NCBI RefSeq assembly: GCF_000504285.1
Contig: NZ_KI632511.1
Coordinates: 7,608,154 to 7,672,153, forward strand
DNA length: 64,000 nucleotides
Direction of reading: 5' to 3'
From: Actinospica robiniae DSM 44927
GTDB taxonomy: Bacteria; Actinomycetota; Actinomycetes; Streptomycetales; Catenulisporaceae
Part shown: piece after piece, positions 37,511-46,236 of the stretch
Layout of the letters: the number at the start of each line of letters is the position of its first letter
Position numbering within the stretch: the first letter of the stretch is position 1
Program-made: the position numbers and the translations under genes
The notes under the pieces: model-generated
What the model was told of the DNA's origin: nothing
Databases searched by the model: none
Seen by the model: only the letters and a program-made list of their open reading frames with translations

Positions 37511-38524
37511 TCAGCCGTTCCGGTAGGCGAGGGTGCGCAGGCGGTCGTATTCGGCCACCGGCTTGCCGAAGTAGGCCCAGCGGACGCAGACGCCCTCGCT
37601 CGCCGCGTAGGCCGCCTTCGCCTCGGGCCACAGGCCGGCGTAGGCGAACGCCCACCCGAACATGTTCGCGGCGGCGTACGGGCTGCGCGGGTTGGGCTTG
37701 TAATCCGCGCGGAAGATCGTGCGTTCGGCCAGTTCCTTCAGCTCCGCGCGCGATTCGGCGGACTGGATGAACTTCCGCTCGGGAGTCTCCCGCTCCGTCT
37801 CGGAGAAGTGCTCGTAGTAGGCCTGGGGCACCAGGACGCAGAGCATGTCCGCGTGCGGACCGCGCGCGGCCTCGGTGGCGAACTCGTGCATCAGCTCGTG
37901 CGACCCGCTCCACTTCTGGCACAGCTGCTGCAGCATGCTCAGATGCACGCCGAGGTGGCCCGGGGAGCGCCGGATCGCGGCCTCGAAGCGCTGCTGCACG
38001 ATCTCGCGGCCCACTTCCAGGCCCCGGCCCGAATTCATCAGCGAATGCCAGGGAACGACGGACGAGGGGTCCAGCTCCACCGCGGCGTAGAGGTGATCCT
38101 CCGCCTCGCGCAGAATCGCGTGGAACTGCTTGAACTGGTCCTGCGTCACGTGCTGCGCGCGCTTGGCGCTGCGCACCTTCCAGGCGGCGTTGACCGTGTG
38201 CACGCCGAGCACGGCCCGGGCGAACGCGTCATCAGGGGTCTGCGCGAGCGTATCCGGGAGCCATTCTTCGATCCCGGGCGCCTGCGAGAGCACCGTGTTC
38301 GTCAGCGAAGTGAGATCGTGGCCGGCGTAAACGGTCAACGCGGCACGCAGCGCGGGCCAGTCACGGGCCGCGGCGAGCTCCAGCAGCGGCCCTTGCGCCG
38401 GATCGCCATTGTCCTCGAGACTGCGCGCCGGGGGCAGATCGAGCGCGGGCTCGGGTCGTGCGGGCGCCGGCGTCTGGGCGGGCTCGCGGTTCTTCTTGTT
38501 CTTGCCCAGACCGAACATCGGCAC
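37511..38524 (-). CDS. helical (TPR/solenoid-like) protein, first gene of the Hsp90-like operon
   Basis: A 337-residue protein I cannot assign to a named family. After a basic N-terminus (MFGLGKNKKN) and a Pro/Ala linker, it is all helical. Conserved-looking segments are WHSLMNSGRGLEVGREIVQQRFEAAIRRSPGHLGVHLSMLQQLCQKWSGS and YAAANMFGWAFAYAGLWPEAKAAYAASEG, the latter like a TPR hairpin. The start is probably GTG 38524, which has a GGAGGGG ribosome-binding site; ATG 38518 is close by. Only 6 bases separate its stop from the Hsp90-like start, so they form one operon. Confidence 0.75.
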   Translation of the reverse strand: MPMFGLGKNKKNREPAQTPAPARPEPALDLPPARSLEDNGDPAQGPLLELAAARDWPALRAALTVYAGHDLTSLTNTVLSQAPGIEEWLPDTLAQTPDDAFARAVLGVHTVNAAWKVRSAKRAQHVTQDQFKQFHAILREAEDHLYAAVELDPSSVVPWHSLMNSGRGLEVGREIVQQRFEAAIRRSPGHLGVHLSMLQQLCQKWSGSHELMHEFATEAARGPHADMLCVLVPQAYYEHFSETERETPERKFIQSAESRAELKELAERTIFRADYKPNPRSPYAAANMFGWAFAYAGLWPEAKAAYAASEGVCVRWAYFGKPVAEYDRLRTLAYRNG

Positions 38525-38611
38525 GCGCCATCCCCTCCACCAGACGAGCGTCTGATCCTGTTGAGGGCCCAACGGTACAACAATCGGCTGACAGCGCCGA
38601 ACGCCTTCTCG

Positions 38612-38773
38612 CTACTCGTCCTCGCGACCGGTCACCGACACGGCCACCACGCCGAGCACGCTCACCACCACCAGGAACGTGCCCACCGGACGGGTCTCGA
38701 AGAACAGCAGCAGCACGCCGATCGACAGCACCGCGTACAGCGCCGACAGCAGATACCTGCGATAGCCCGTCAT
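38612..38773 (-). CDS. small two-helix membrane protein downstream of ctaA
   Basis: A 53-residue protein with two membrane helices (LLSALYAVLSIGVLLLFF and VGTFLVVVSVLGVVAVSV) and a charged tail TGREDE. Its ATG overlaps the ctaA stop (ATGA at 38770-38773), so it is translated with ctaA. I do not recognise a family. A role in heme A synthesis or oxidase assembly is suggested only by the coupling. Confidence 0.65.
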   Translation of the reverse strand: MTGYRRYLLSALYAVLSIGVLLLFFETRPVGTFLVVVSVLGVVAVSVTGREDE

Positions 38774-39735
38774 GCCGCGGCCGGGCCCCGCTCGCGCAGC
38801 GACATCAGCACCCGCCAGGCCGCCAGCCAGGTCAGGCACGCGCCGGTCATGTGCAGCAGCACCATCCAGGCCGGCAGGCCGGTGAAGTACTGCGTGTAGC
38901 CGAGCACGCCCTGCACGACGAGCACCGCGAACATGTCGCGCACCTTGCCCAGCGTCCGCGGCTGCGCGTCGGTGGCCTTGAGCGCCAGCCACAGCGCGGC
39001 GGTCAGACCGACGACGATGAACACGAGGTCGGCGTGCGCCTGGGTGATGTCCATCGCCTTGAACGGCAGCCGCTTGCTCGCGTCCTCCGCGCCCGCGTGC
39101 GGGTCGGTGCCGGTGACCAGGGTGCCGACGGCGACCACCGCGCCGGTCGCGACGACCAGCAGCCGGCCCAGCCACAGCAGTTCCCGGCGGGTGAGCAGGC
39201 GGACCGGCCCGTCGCCCTCGCGGGAGCGGTGCCAGAGCAGGAACGAGACCGCGATCATGCCCATGGACACGCACATGTGGACCGCGACCCACTCCGGCGC
39301 CAGCTTCGTGAGCACCGTGATCCCGCCGATCACGGCCTGCAGCACGACCCCGAGGAACAGCGCCCAGGACAGCTTCACCAGCACCGGCCGCCGCGGCTTC
39401 TGGAACATCGCGGCCAGGATGGACAGGCCCACGCCGGCCGAGACCGCGTAGGTCAGCATCCGGTTCGTGAACTCGATGACCGAGTGGTAGCCGAGCGTGG
39501 AGACCGGCACCAGCGACCCGCCGGTGCACTCCGGCCAGGTCGGGCAGCCCAGGCCCGAGTTCGTCAGCCGCACCGCGCCGCCCGTGACCACGATCAGGGT
39601 ATTGGCGACGAGGGCGATCAGGCAGGCCAGCTCGACCTGCCTGGAGGTCGGGCTCCAGTCCCGCAGCCGGCGCCGGCCGGCCGTGCCCGGCGCGGCCGCC
39701 TCGCTCTTCGCCGCGATCGTCTCCTGCTGCGTCAC
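38770..39735 (-). CDS. ctaA: heme A synthase (COX15/CtaA family)
   Basis: A 321-residue membrane protein that oxidises heme O to heme A. Eight membrane helices are apparent in two similar halves. The extracytoplasmic loop has the Cys pair GLGCPTWPEC typical of the gram-positive subclass. Heme-ligand histidines are in YHSVIEFTNRM, EWVAVHMCVSMGMIAV, ITQAHADLVFI and MVLLHMTGACLTW. The start is GTG. It lies 4 bases from the upstream ABC permease stop and forms one operon with the ABC genes and the small membrane protein. Confidence 0.95.
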   Translation of the reverse strand: MTQQETIAAKSEAAAPGTAGRRRLRDWSPTSRQVELACLIALVANTLIVVTGGAVRLTNSGLGCPTWPECTGGSLVPVSTLGYHSVIEFTNRMLTYAVSAGVGLSILAAMFQKPRRPVLVKLSWALFLGVVLQAVIGGITVLTKLAPEWVAVHMCVSMGMIAVSFLLWHRSREGDGPVRLLTRRELLWLGRLLVVATGAVVAVGTLVTGTDPHAGAEDASKRLPFKAMDITQAHADLVFIVVGLTAALWLALKATDAQPRTLGKVRDMFAVLVVQGVLGYTQYFTGLPAWMVLLHMTGACLTWLAAWRVLMSLRERGPAAA

Positions 39736-39739
39736 CGTG

Positions 39740-40552
39740 CTACTCCCACTTGAAGGACCGGGCCGCGCCCGCGATGGCCACCAGCGTCCAGACCGCCAGG
39801 ATCCCCAGCGGCCCCCAGGGCATCGCCGAGCCGTGCTGGAGCACGTCCCGCAGCCCGTCCGTCAGCGCGCTGATCGGCAGGAACTGCAGCGTCTCCTGCG
39901 CGCCGTGCCCGAACTTGTCCAGCGGCACCACCACGCCGCCGACCCCGATGAAGATGAGGAAGACGAAGTTGGCCAGGGCCAGCGTCGCCTCCGCCCGCAG
40001 CGATCCGGCCAGCCACAGCGCGAGCCCGCTGAACGCGGCCGTGCCCAGGGCCAGCAGCAGCAGCACCGCCAGCGGATCGCCGTGCGGGGACCAGCCCATG
40101 GCCAGCGCGATCCCGGCCAGCAGCACCATCTGCACGCACTCGACCATCAGGATGCTCAGCGCCTTGCCGGCCAGCAGCCCCCACCGCGGCAGCGGCGTGG
40201 CCCCGAGCCGTTTGAGCACGCTGTAGCGCCGCTCGAAGCCGGTGGCGATCGCCTGGCTGGTGAAGGCGGTGGAGAGCACCGCGGCGCCGATGATGCCGGG
40301 CGCGTAGTAGTCGATCCGGCTGCCGCCGCCGCTGATCGTGCCGATCGGCTCGGCCGAGAAGGCGATGAGCATGAGCGCCGGGATGATGATCGCCAGCAGC
40401 ACCTGCTCGCCGTTGCGCAGCAGCAGCTTCGTCTCGAAGCGCGCCTGGCCCAGGATCATCCGGGCGGCGGGCGCGGGCCGCGGATCCGGCCGGAACGAGC
40501 CGGGCGCGGACAGCGGGCGGGCACTCAGAGTTTCGTTCGCGAGATCACTCAT
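39740..40552 (-). CDS. ABC-2 type transporter permease
   Basis: A 270-residue ABC-2 permease with about six helices, among them VLLAIIIPALMLIAFSAEPIG, ALSILMVECVQMVLLAGIALAMG, LALANFVFLIFIGVGGVVVPL and GPLGILAVWTLVAIAGAAR. The conserved ERRYSVLKRLGATPLPRWGLLAGK resembles the coupling region of drug-efflux permeases. It starts MSDLANETLSA, which repeats the start of the preceding minicistron (MSELANESSSA), and the minicistron stop overlaps its ATG. Next to ctaA in many actinobacteria, this exporter is of unknown substrate. Confidence 0.9.
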   Translation of the reverse strand: MSDLANETLSARPLSAPGSFRPDPRPAPAARMILGQARFETKLLLRNGEQVLLAIIIPALMLIAFSAEPIGTISGGGSRIDYYAPGIIGAAVLSTAFTSQAIATGFERRYSVLKRLGATPLPRWGLLAGKALSILMVECVQMVLLAGIALAMGWSPHGDPLAVLLLLALGTAAFSGLALWLAGSLRAEATLALANFVFLIFIGVGGVVVPLDKFGHGAQETLQFLPISALTDGLRDVLQHGSAMPWGPLGILAVWTLVAIAGAARSFKWE

Positions 40553-40629
40553 GCTGCCACCTCGCTGGCGCTCGGTAGGCCGCATGCGCGACACACTGCG
40601 CTCGATGATTCGTTCGCAAGCTCACTCAT
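40549..40629 (-). repeat. 26-codon minicistron / dispersed repeat element, copy B
   Basis: The frame from ATG 40629 to TGA 40549 starts MSELANESSSAV and ends LPSASEVAA. It begins 2 bases after the ABC ATPase stop, and its own stop overlaps the permease ATG (ATGA, 40549-40552). It matches copy A between tal and zwf at 62 of 81 bases and 16 of 26 residues, and has the same length and the same position between two coupled genes. Both copies use the rare codons CTT and CTA at the same places. Confidence 0.7.
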
Positions 40630-40631
40630 GG

Positions 40632-41561
40632 TCAGCGCAGCTCCCTTCCGGTCAGATCGAGGAAGACGTCCTCCAGGCTGCGCTGCTCGATCTGCAGATT
40701 ACGCGGCATCAGCCCGAGGCTCGCGCACCAGGCGGTGGTCGCCGCGAGCGTGTCCGGCGTGATCGTGCCGGTGACGTGGTAGCTGCCGGCCACCGGCTCG
40801 GAGGCCTTGGCGCCGGGCGCGACCGCGATCGAGAGCGCGGTCAGGTCCAGGCCGGCCGGGGCCTCGAACCGGATCGAGTCCTGCTCGCGCGAGTCGTCGG
40901 CGAGGCGCTGCGGGGAGTCGTAGGCGATGACCCGGCCCTGGTCGATGATCGCGACCTTGTCGGCGAGCCGTTCCGCCTCGTCCAGCAGGTGCGTGGTCAG
41001 CACGATCGTCACGCCGTCGGACCGCAGCTGCTCGATCAGCTCCCAGGTGGCGTGCCGGGCCTGCACGTCCAGCCCGGCGGTGGGCTCGTCCAGGAACACC
41101 AGCTCGGGCCGGCCGACCACGGCCAGCGCGAGCGAGAGCCGCTGCTGCTGTCCCCCGGACAGCCGCCGGAACGTGGTCTTGCCGCAGGAGTCGAGGCCGA
41201 GCCGGGCGGCCAGCTCGTCCACGTCGAGCGGATGGGCGTAGAGGCCGGCCACGTGCCGGAGCATCTCCATCGCCCGAACGGACTGATAGATACCGCCCGA
41301 CTGGAGCATCACGCCGATCCGCGGCCGCAGCCGCGCCGCGTCCGCGACCGGGTCGAGCCCGAGCACGCGCACGGTGCCCCCGTCGGGCCTGCGATATCCC
41401 TCACAGCACTCGATGGTGGAGGTCTTGCCCGCGCCGTTCGGGCCGAGGACCGCGGTGAGGGTACCGTGGTCCACGGTCAGGTCCAGGCCCTGGACCGCGG
41501 TCTTCTCCCCGTACCGCTTCACCAGGCCCGCGATCCGGACGGCGGGTTCGGTCTCGTGCAT
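40632..41561 (-). CDS. ABC transporter ATP-binding protein (DrrA-type)
   Basis: A 309-residue ABC ATPase. Walker A is GPNGAGKTSTIE, the signature is LSGGQQQRLSLALAV, Walker B is LVFLDEPTAGLD, and the switch His is in LTTHLLDEAERLADK. The C-terminal ~85 residues form the accessory domain seen in ABC-2 exporters. ATG 41561 begins the conserved VRIAGLVKRYGEKTAVQGLDLTV. It works with the permease at 39740-40552. The gene is divergent from sufR, an arrangement conserved in Streptomyces-like genomes. Confidence 0.93.
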   Translation of the reverse strand: MHETEPAVRIAGLVKRYGEKTAVQGLDLTVDHGTLTAVLGPNGAGKTSTIECCEGYRRPDGGTVRVLGLDPVADAARLRPRIGVMLQSGGIYQSVRAMEMLRHVAGLYAHPLDVDELAARLGLDSCGKTTFRRLSGGQQQRLSLALAVVGRPELVFLDEPTAGLDVQARHATWELIEQLRSDGVTIVLTTHLLDEAERLADKVAIIDQGRVIAYDSPQRLADDSREQDSIRFEAPAGLDLTALSIAVAPGAKASEPVAGSYHVTGTITPDTLAATTAWCASLGLMPRNLQIEQRSLEDVFLDLTGRELR

Positions 41562-41694
41562 GGGCGCGAGTCTACGTGGGCCGGCTGGGCGCGAGCGCAC
41601 CCGGGCGGCTAAGTTCGAAGGGGAGCGGGGGAGGGGCGGTTCGGCGCGCCGGTGATCTTAGGGCAGCCTTAGTTGCCCCTCGGAAGGAATAAGC

Positions 41695-41711
41695 TCACTA
41701 TGGTGTTGTGA
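41695..41711. promoter_or_regulatory. inverted repeat at the sufR start
   Basis: TCAC and GTGA lie in inverted orientation around 9 bases and overlap the sufR GTG start (41708). It loosely resembles the ACACT/TGTGA-type half-sites reported for mycobacterial SufR and would allow autorepression. A TAAGCT at 41690-41695 may be the -10. The match is short, so this is tentative. Confidence 0.3.
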
Positions 41712-42436
41712 AAAACGTGGGCGTCCTCGACGAGCAGGAAGAGAGGCAGGCCACCCGGAACAGGGTGGCCCGTTCGATCCTGTCCGAGGGTCCGCGCACC
41801 GCGGCGGAGCTGGCCGCCAGCCTCGGCCTGACGCCGGCCGGGATCCGCCGGCACCTCGACGCGCTGCTGGCCGAGGGCCTCGTCGAGGCCCGGGAGCAGC
41901 GGGTCTACGGCCACCGCGGCCGCGGCCGCCCGGCCAAGGTCTTCGCCCTGACGGACGCCGGCCGGGCCGTGTTCCACCACGACTACGACGCCCTCGCCGT
42001 CGACGCCCTCCGGTTCATCGCGGAGACCGCCGGTGACGACGCGGTCGCCGACTTCGCCCGCCGCCGTTTCGCCGGCCTCGCCGCCCGGTACCAGGCGGCC
42101 CTCGCGGCCGCCGATCCGGGCGAGCGCTCCCGGCTGCTGGCCGAGGCGCTGACCGCGGACGGCTACGCCGCTTCCACCCGGGAGCAGGAGGCCGTGCCCG
42201 GCGAGCAGCTGTGCCAGCACCACTGCCCCGTCCAACACGTCGCCGAGCAGTTCCCGCAGCTGTGCGAGGTGGAGACGAAGGTCTTCGCCGAACTGCTCGG
42301 CACCCACGTCCAGCGCCTGGCCACGATCGCCCACGGCGACGGCGTCTGCACCACGTTCATCCCGCCGTCCGCCGTCACGCGCCAGCGTACGCACGAGTCG
42401 GAGCCTGCCCAGCCCGAAGGAGATGCTTCCGCATGA
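41708..42436 (+). CDS. sufR: SufR-type iron-sulfur cluster-sensing repressor
   Basis: A 242-residue winged-helix regulator. The HTH is [30 protein letters not shown], followed by the wing [15 protein letters not shown]. The C-terminal half has four cysteines (Cys169, Cys173, Cys186, Cys214; [24 protein letters not shown]) suitable for an Fe-S cluster. In mycobacteria and Streptomyces the homologue represses the suf operon when holo and releases it under iron or oxidative stress. Its stop overlaps the sufB ATG (ATGA at 42433-42436), so regulator and assembly genes are one unit. Confidence 0.95.
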   Translation: MKNVGVLDEQEERQATRNRVARSILSEGPRTAAELAASLGLTPAGIRRHLDALLAEGLVEAREQRVYGHRGRGRPAKVFALTDAGRAVFHHDYDALAVDALRFIAETAGDDAVADFARRRFAGLAARYQAALAAADPGERSRLLAEALTADGYAASTREQEAVPGEQLCQHHCPVQHVAEQFPQLCEVETKVFAELLGTHVQRLATIAHGDGVCTTFIPPSAVTRQRTHESEPAQPEGDASA

Positions 42437-43842
42437 CCACTACTCACGACGAGCTCGCCGGCCTCGGCAACTACGAGTTCGGCTGGGCCGACCCGGACGT
42501 CGCCGGCGCCACGGCCAAGCGCGGACTGAGCGAGGAAGTGGTCCGGGAGATCTCGGCCCTCAAGAACGAGCCGCAGTGGATGCTCGACTTCCGGCTCAAG
42601 GCGCTGCGCCTGTTCGAGCGCAAGCCCATGCCGAACTGGGGCGCCGACCTGAGTGGCATCGACTTCGACAACATCAAGTACTTCGTGCGCGCCACGGACA
42701 AGCAGGTCAACTCCTGGGACGACCTGCCCATGGACATCAAGAACACCTACGACAAGCTGGGCATCCCGGAGGCCGAGAAGCAGCGGCTGCTCTCCGGCGT
42801 GGCCGCGCAGTACGAGTCGGAGACGGTCTACCACTCGATCAACGAGGACCTCGAGCGCCAGGGCGTGATCTTCCTGGACACCGACACCGCGCTGCGCGAG
42901 CACGAGGACCTGTTCCGCGAGCACTTCGCCAGCGTGATCCCGTCCGGCGACAACAAGTTCGCCGCGCTCAACTCGGCGGTCTGGTCCGGCGGCTCGTTCA
43001 TCTACGTCCCCAAGGGCGTGCACGTGGAGATCCCGCTGCAGGCCTACTTCCGGATCAACACCGAGAACATGGGCCAGTTCGAGCGGACCCTGATCATCGC
43101 GGACGAGGGCTCCTACGTGCACTACCTCGAGGGCTGCACCGCGCCGATCTACAGCTCGGACTCGCTGCACTCCGCGGTGGTCGAGATCATCGTGAAGAAG
43201 GGCGCCCGGGCCCGCTACACGACCATCCAGAACTGGTCGAACAACGTCTACAACCTGGTCACCAAGCGCGCCGCGGCGCACGAGGGCGCGACCATGGAGT
43301 GGATCGACGGCAACCTCGGCTCCAAGGTCACCATGAAGTACCCGGCCGTGTGGCTGCTCGGCGAGCACGCCAAGGGCGAGACGCTCTCGATCGCCTTCGC
43401 CGGCCCCGGCCAGCACCAGGACGCCGGCTCCAAGATGGTGCACGCCGCGCCGAACACCTCCTCGAACATCGTCTCCAAGTCGGTGGCGCGCGGCGGCGGA
43501 CGCACCTCGTACCGCGGCCTGGTGCAGATCCAGGAGGGCGCGCAGCACGCGAAGTCCAGCGTGAAGTGCGACGCCCTGCTGGTCGACACCATCTCCCGCT
43601 CCGACACGTACCCCTACGTGGACGTGCGCGAGGACGACGTGACCATGGGCCACGAGGCCACCGTCTCCAAGGTCTCCGAGGACCAGCTGTTCTACCTGAT
43701 GAGCCGCGGCCTGACCGAGGACGAGGCGATGGCGATGATCGTGCGCGGCTTCGTCGAGCCGATCGCCAAGGAGCTCCCGATGGAGTACGCGCTGGAGCTC
43801 AACCGGCTGATCGAGCTGCAGATGGAAGGCGCGGTCGGCTGA
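42433..43842 (+). CDS. sufB: Fe-S cluster assembly protein SufB
   Basis: SufB, 469 residues, the scaffold subunit of the SufBCD complex. It begins [45 protein letters not shown] and has [57 protein letters not shown], the conserved beta-helix core. RQ-type C-terminal segments [30 protein letters not shown] follow. It is the first structural gene of the suf operon. The length matches actinobacterial SufB (about 470). Confidence 0.98.
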   Translation: MTTTHDELAGLGNYEFGWADPDVAGATAKRGLSEEVVREISALKNEPQWMLDFRLKALRLFERKPMPNWGADLSGIDFDNIKYFVRATDKQVNSWDDLPMDIKNTYDKLGIPEAEKQRLLSGVAAQYESETVYHSINEDLERQGVIFLDTDTALREHEDLFREHFASVIPSGDNKFAALNSAVWSGGSFIYVPKGVHVEIPLQAYFRINTENMGQFERTLIIADEGSYVHYLEGCTAPIYSSDSLHSAVVEIIVKKGARARYTTIQNWSNNVYNLVTKRAAAHEGATMEWIDGNLGSKVTMKYPAVWLLGEHAKGETLSIAFAGPGQHQDAGSKMVHAAPNTSSNIVSKSVARGGGRTSYRGLVQIQEGAQHAKSSVKCDALLVDTISRSDTYPYVDVREDDVTMGHEATVSKVSEDQLFYLMSRGLTEDEAMAMIVRGFVEPIAKELPMEYALELNRLIELQMEGAVG

Positions 43843-43905
43843 CCCCGAGCGCCTCGGCGTGTCCCTCGTCCCCGGCCACCTCTCGCTTCACCAGAAAGAA
43901 CACTG

Positions 43906-45120
43906 ATGTCACAGCCTGAGCAGTCCAAGGGCGCGACCACCGCGGCGGCCGTGTCCGTCGCGGGCCCGGGTGCTGGCGCTCCGCTCGCCGGACCCGGCAC
44001 CGGACGCACCCACTCCGAAGTGCTCGCCTCCCGCGGCGAGCGGCCGACCTCGTACGATCCGGCCGACTTCGCCGCGCTGACCGGGCGCGAGGAGGACTGG
44101 CGCTTCACCCCGCTCAAGCGGATCGGCCGGCTGCACGAGGGAGCGCCCGCGGACGGCACGGACAAGGTCGAGCTGAGCCTGCCCGAGGGCGTCAGCGTCG
44201 AGCAGGTCGGGCCGCAGGACCCGCGCGCCGGCAAGGCCGGCGCGCCGATCGACCTGGTCGCCGCCCGCGCGTACGCCGCGGTCGAGCAGACCACGGTGAT
44301 CACCGTGGCCAAGGAGACCGTGCTGACCGAGCCGCTGCGGGTGGACGTGCACGGCGAGGGCGGCACCGCGTACGCGCACCTGGTCTTCGACGTCAAGCCG
44401 TTCGCCGAGGCCGTGATCGTGCTGGTGCACACCGGCACCGGCGCCCGCGCCGCGAACGTGGACCTCATCGCCGGCGACGGCGCGAACGTGACCTTCGTCT
44501 CGGTGCAGGACTGGGACCGCGACGCGATCCACCTGGCCCAGCAGAACACGCTGGTCGGCCGGGACGCCACCGTGAAGTCGGTGAACGTCACCTTCGGCGG
44601 CGACCTGGTCCGGATCACCCCGAACGTGCGCTACAGCGCTCCCGGCGGCGACGTCGAGCTGCTCGGCCTGTACTTCGCCGACGACGGCCAGCACCTCGAG
44701 CACCGGCTCTTCGTCGACCACTCGGTGCCCAACTGCCGCTCGCACGTGACCTACAAGGGCGCGCTGCAGGGCGAGCAGGCGCACACGGTGTGGGTCGGGG
44801 ACGTGCTGATCCGCGCGAACGCCGAGGGCACCGACACCTACGAGCTCAACCGGAACCTGCTGCTGACCGACGGCGCCCGCGCCGACTCCGTGCCGAACCT
44901 CGAGATCGAGACCGGCGAGATCGTCGGGGCCGGCCACGCCTCGGCCACCGGCCGGTTCGACGACGAGCAGCTCTTCTACCTCCAGGCCCGCGGCATCCGC
45001 GAGGACGAGGCCCGCCGCCTGGTCGTGCGCGGCTTCTTCGCCGACGTCGTGCGCCGGATCGGCGTCCCGGACCTCGAAGAGCGGCTGATGGCCAAGGTCG
45101 AGCAGGAGCTGGCCCGATGA
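43906..45120 (+). CDS. sufD: Fe-S cluster assembly protein SufD
   Basis: SufD, 404 residues, the SufB paralogue in the SufBC2D complex. The N-terminus is Ala/Gly-rich, then EVLASRGERPTSYDPADFAALTGREEDWRFTPLKR. The core has HLVFDVKPFAEAVIVLVHTGTGARAANVDLIAGDGANVTFVSVQDWD. The C-terminus has YLQARGIREDEARRLVVRGFFADVVRRIGVPDLEERL, with conserved His in HRLFVDHSVPNCRSHVTYKGAL. An AGAAAGAA ribosome-binding site precedes the ATG. Its stop overlaps the next gene's ATG. Confidence 0.97.
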   Translation: MSQPEQSKGATTAAAVSVAGPGAGAPLAGPGTGRTHSEVLASRGERPTSYDPADFAALTGREEDWRFTPLKRIGRLHEGAPADGTDKVELSLPEGVSVEQVGPQDPRAGKAGAPIDLVAARAYAAVEQTTVITVAKETVLTEPLRVDVHGEGGTAYAHLVFDVKPFAEAVIVLVHTGTGARAANVDLIAGDGANVTFVSVQDWDRDAIHLAQQNTLVGRDATVKSVNVTFGGDLVRITPNVRYSAPGGDVELLGLYFADDGQHLEHRLFVDHSVPNCRSHVTYKGALQGEQAHTVWVGDVLIRANAEGTDTYELNRNLLLTDGARADSVPNLEIETGEIVGAGHASATGRFDDEQLFYLQARGIREDEARRLVVRGFFADVVRRIGVPDLEERLMAKVEQELAR

Positions 45121-45449
45121 GCCGTCAGCCCGAGTGGCACGCCGTCGGCGCGCTCGCCGACTTCGAAGAGGACAAGCCGGAACGCTGCGAGGTCGAGGAC
45201 GTCGCCGTGATGGTGGTGCGCACCTCCGGGGGTGAGGTGCACGCGCTCTTCGACACCTGCTCGCACGCCGAGGTGCCGCTGTCCGAGGGCGAGATCGTCG
45301 ACGGCGAGATCGAGTGCTGGCTGCACGGCTCGACCTTCAACCTGAGCACCGGCAAGCCGTCCTGCCTTCCGGCCGTGGACCCGGTGCCCGTCTACCCGAC
45401 CAAGATCGAAGGCGATGTCGTCTACGTCGCCACGAATGTGGAGCTCTAA
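45117..45449 (+). CDS. Rieske-type (non-heme dioxygenase ferredoxin-like) protein of the suf operon
   Basis: A 110-residue soluble Rieske protein. The [2Fe-2S] ligands are C-x-H in DTCSHAEVPLSEGE and C-x2-H in ECWLHGSTFNL. There is no signal peptide, so it is cytoplasmic, resembling the ferredoxin components of aromatic dioxygenases. The ATG overlaps the sufD stop (ATGA) and sufC follows 3 bases after its stop, as in other actinobacterial suf operons. An electron-supply role in cluster assembly is plausible but not shown. Confidence 0.93.
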   Translation: MSRQPEWHAVGALADFEEDKPERCEVEDVAVMVVRTSGGEVHALFDTCSHAEVPLSEGEIVDGEIECWLHGSTFNLSTGKPSCLPAVDPVPVYPTKIEGDVVYVATNVEL

Positions 45450-45452
45450 CCC

Positions 45453-46235
45453 ATGGCTACTCTGGAAATCCGCGACCTGCACGTCTCCGTCGACGCCGAG
45501 GGTGAGCCCAAGGAGATCCTCAAGGGCGTCGACCTGACGGTCCGCCAGGGCGAGACCCACGCGATCATGGGCCCCAACGGCTCCGGCAAGTCGACCCTGG
45601 CCTACTCCATCGCCGGCCACCCGAAGTACACCGTGACCGGCGGCCAGGTGCTGCTCGACGGCCAGGACGTGCTCTCGATGACCGTGGACGAGCGGGCCCG
45701 GGCGGGCCTGTTCCTGGCGATGCAGTACCCGGTCGAGGTCCCCGGCGTGTCGGTGGCCAACTTCCTGCGCACCAGCGCCACCGCGATCCGGGGCGAGTCG
45801 CCCAAGCTGCGCACCTGGGTCAAGGAGGTCAACGCCGCGATGACCCAGCTGCAGATGGACCCGGCCTTCGCCGAGCGCTCGGTGAACGAGGGCTTCTCCG
45901 GCGGTGAGAAGAAGCGGCACGAGATCCTGCAGCTCGAGCTGCTCAAGCCGAAGATCGCGCTGCTCGACGAGACCGACTCCGGCCTCGACGTGGACGCGCT
46001 GCGGATCGTGTCCGAGGGCGTCAACCGGGTGCGCGAGACCGGCGACGTCGGCACGCTGCTGATCACCCACTACACCCGCATCCTCAAGTACATCCGGCCC
46101 GACTTCGTGCACGTCTTCGCGAACGGCCGGATCGTCGAGTCCGGCGGCGCGGAGCTGGCCCAGGTGCTCGAGGACGAGGGCTACGAGAAGTACACCGGTG
46201 TGGGGGCCGAGGACGACATCAAGGCGGGTGCCTGA
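45453..46235 (+). CDS. sufC: Fe-S cluster assembly ATPase SufC
   Basis: SufC, 260 residues, the ABC-type ATPase that drives SufBCD. Walker A is GPNGSGKSTLAYSIAGHPKY. The family-specific signature FSGGEKKRHEILQLELLKPKIALLDETDSGLDVDAL follows, with the switch His in LLITHYTRILKYI. The insertion PVEVPGVSVANFLRTS is typical of SufC. It begins 3 bases after the Rieske gene, and sufS follows directly. Confidence 0.98.
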   Translation: MATLEIRDLHVSVDAEGEPKEILKGVDLTVRQGETHAIMGPNGSGKSTLAYSIAGHPKYTVTGGQVLLDGQDVLSMTVDERARAGLFLAMQYPVEVPGVSVANFLRTSATAIRGESPKLRTWVKEVNAAMTQLQMDPAFAERSVNEGFSGGEKKRHEILQLELLKPKIALLDETDSGLDVDALRIVSEGVNRVRETGDVGTLLITHYTRILKYIRPDFVHVFANGRIVESGGAELAQVLEDEGYEKYTGVGAEDDIKAGA

Positions 46236-46236
46236 C

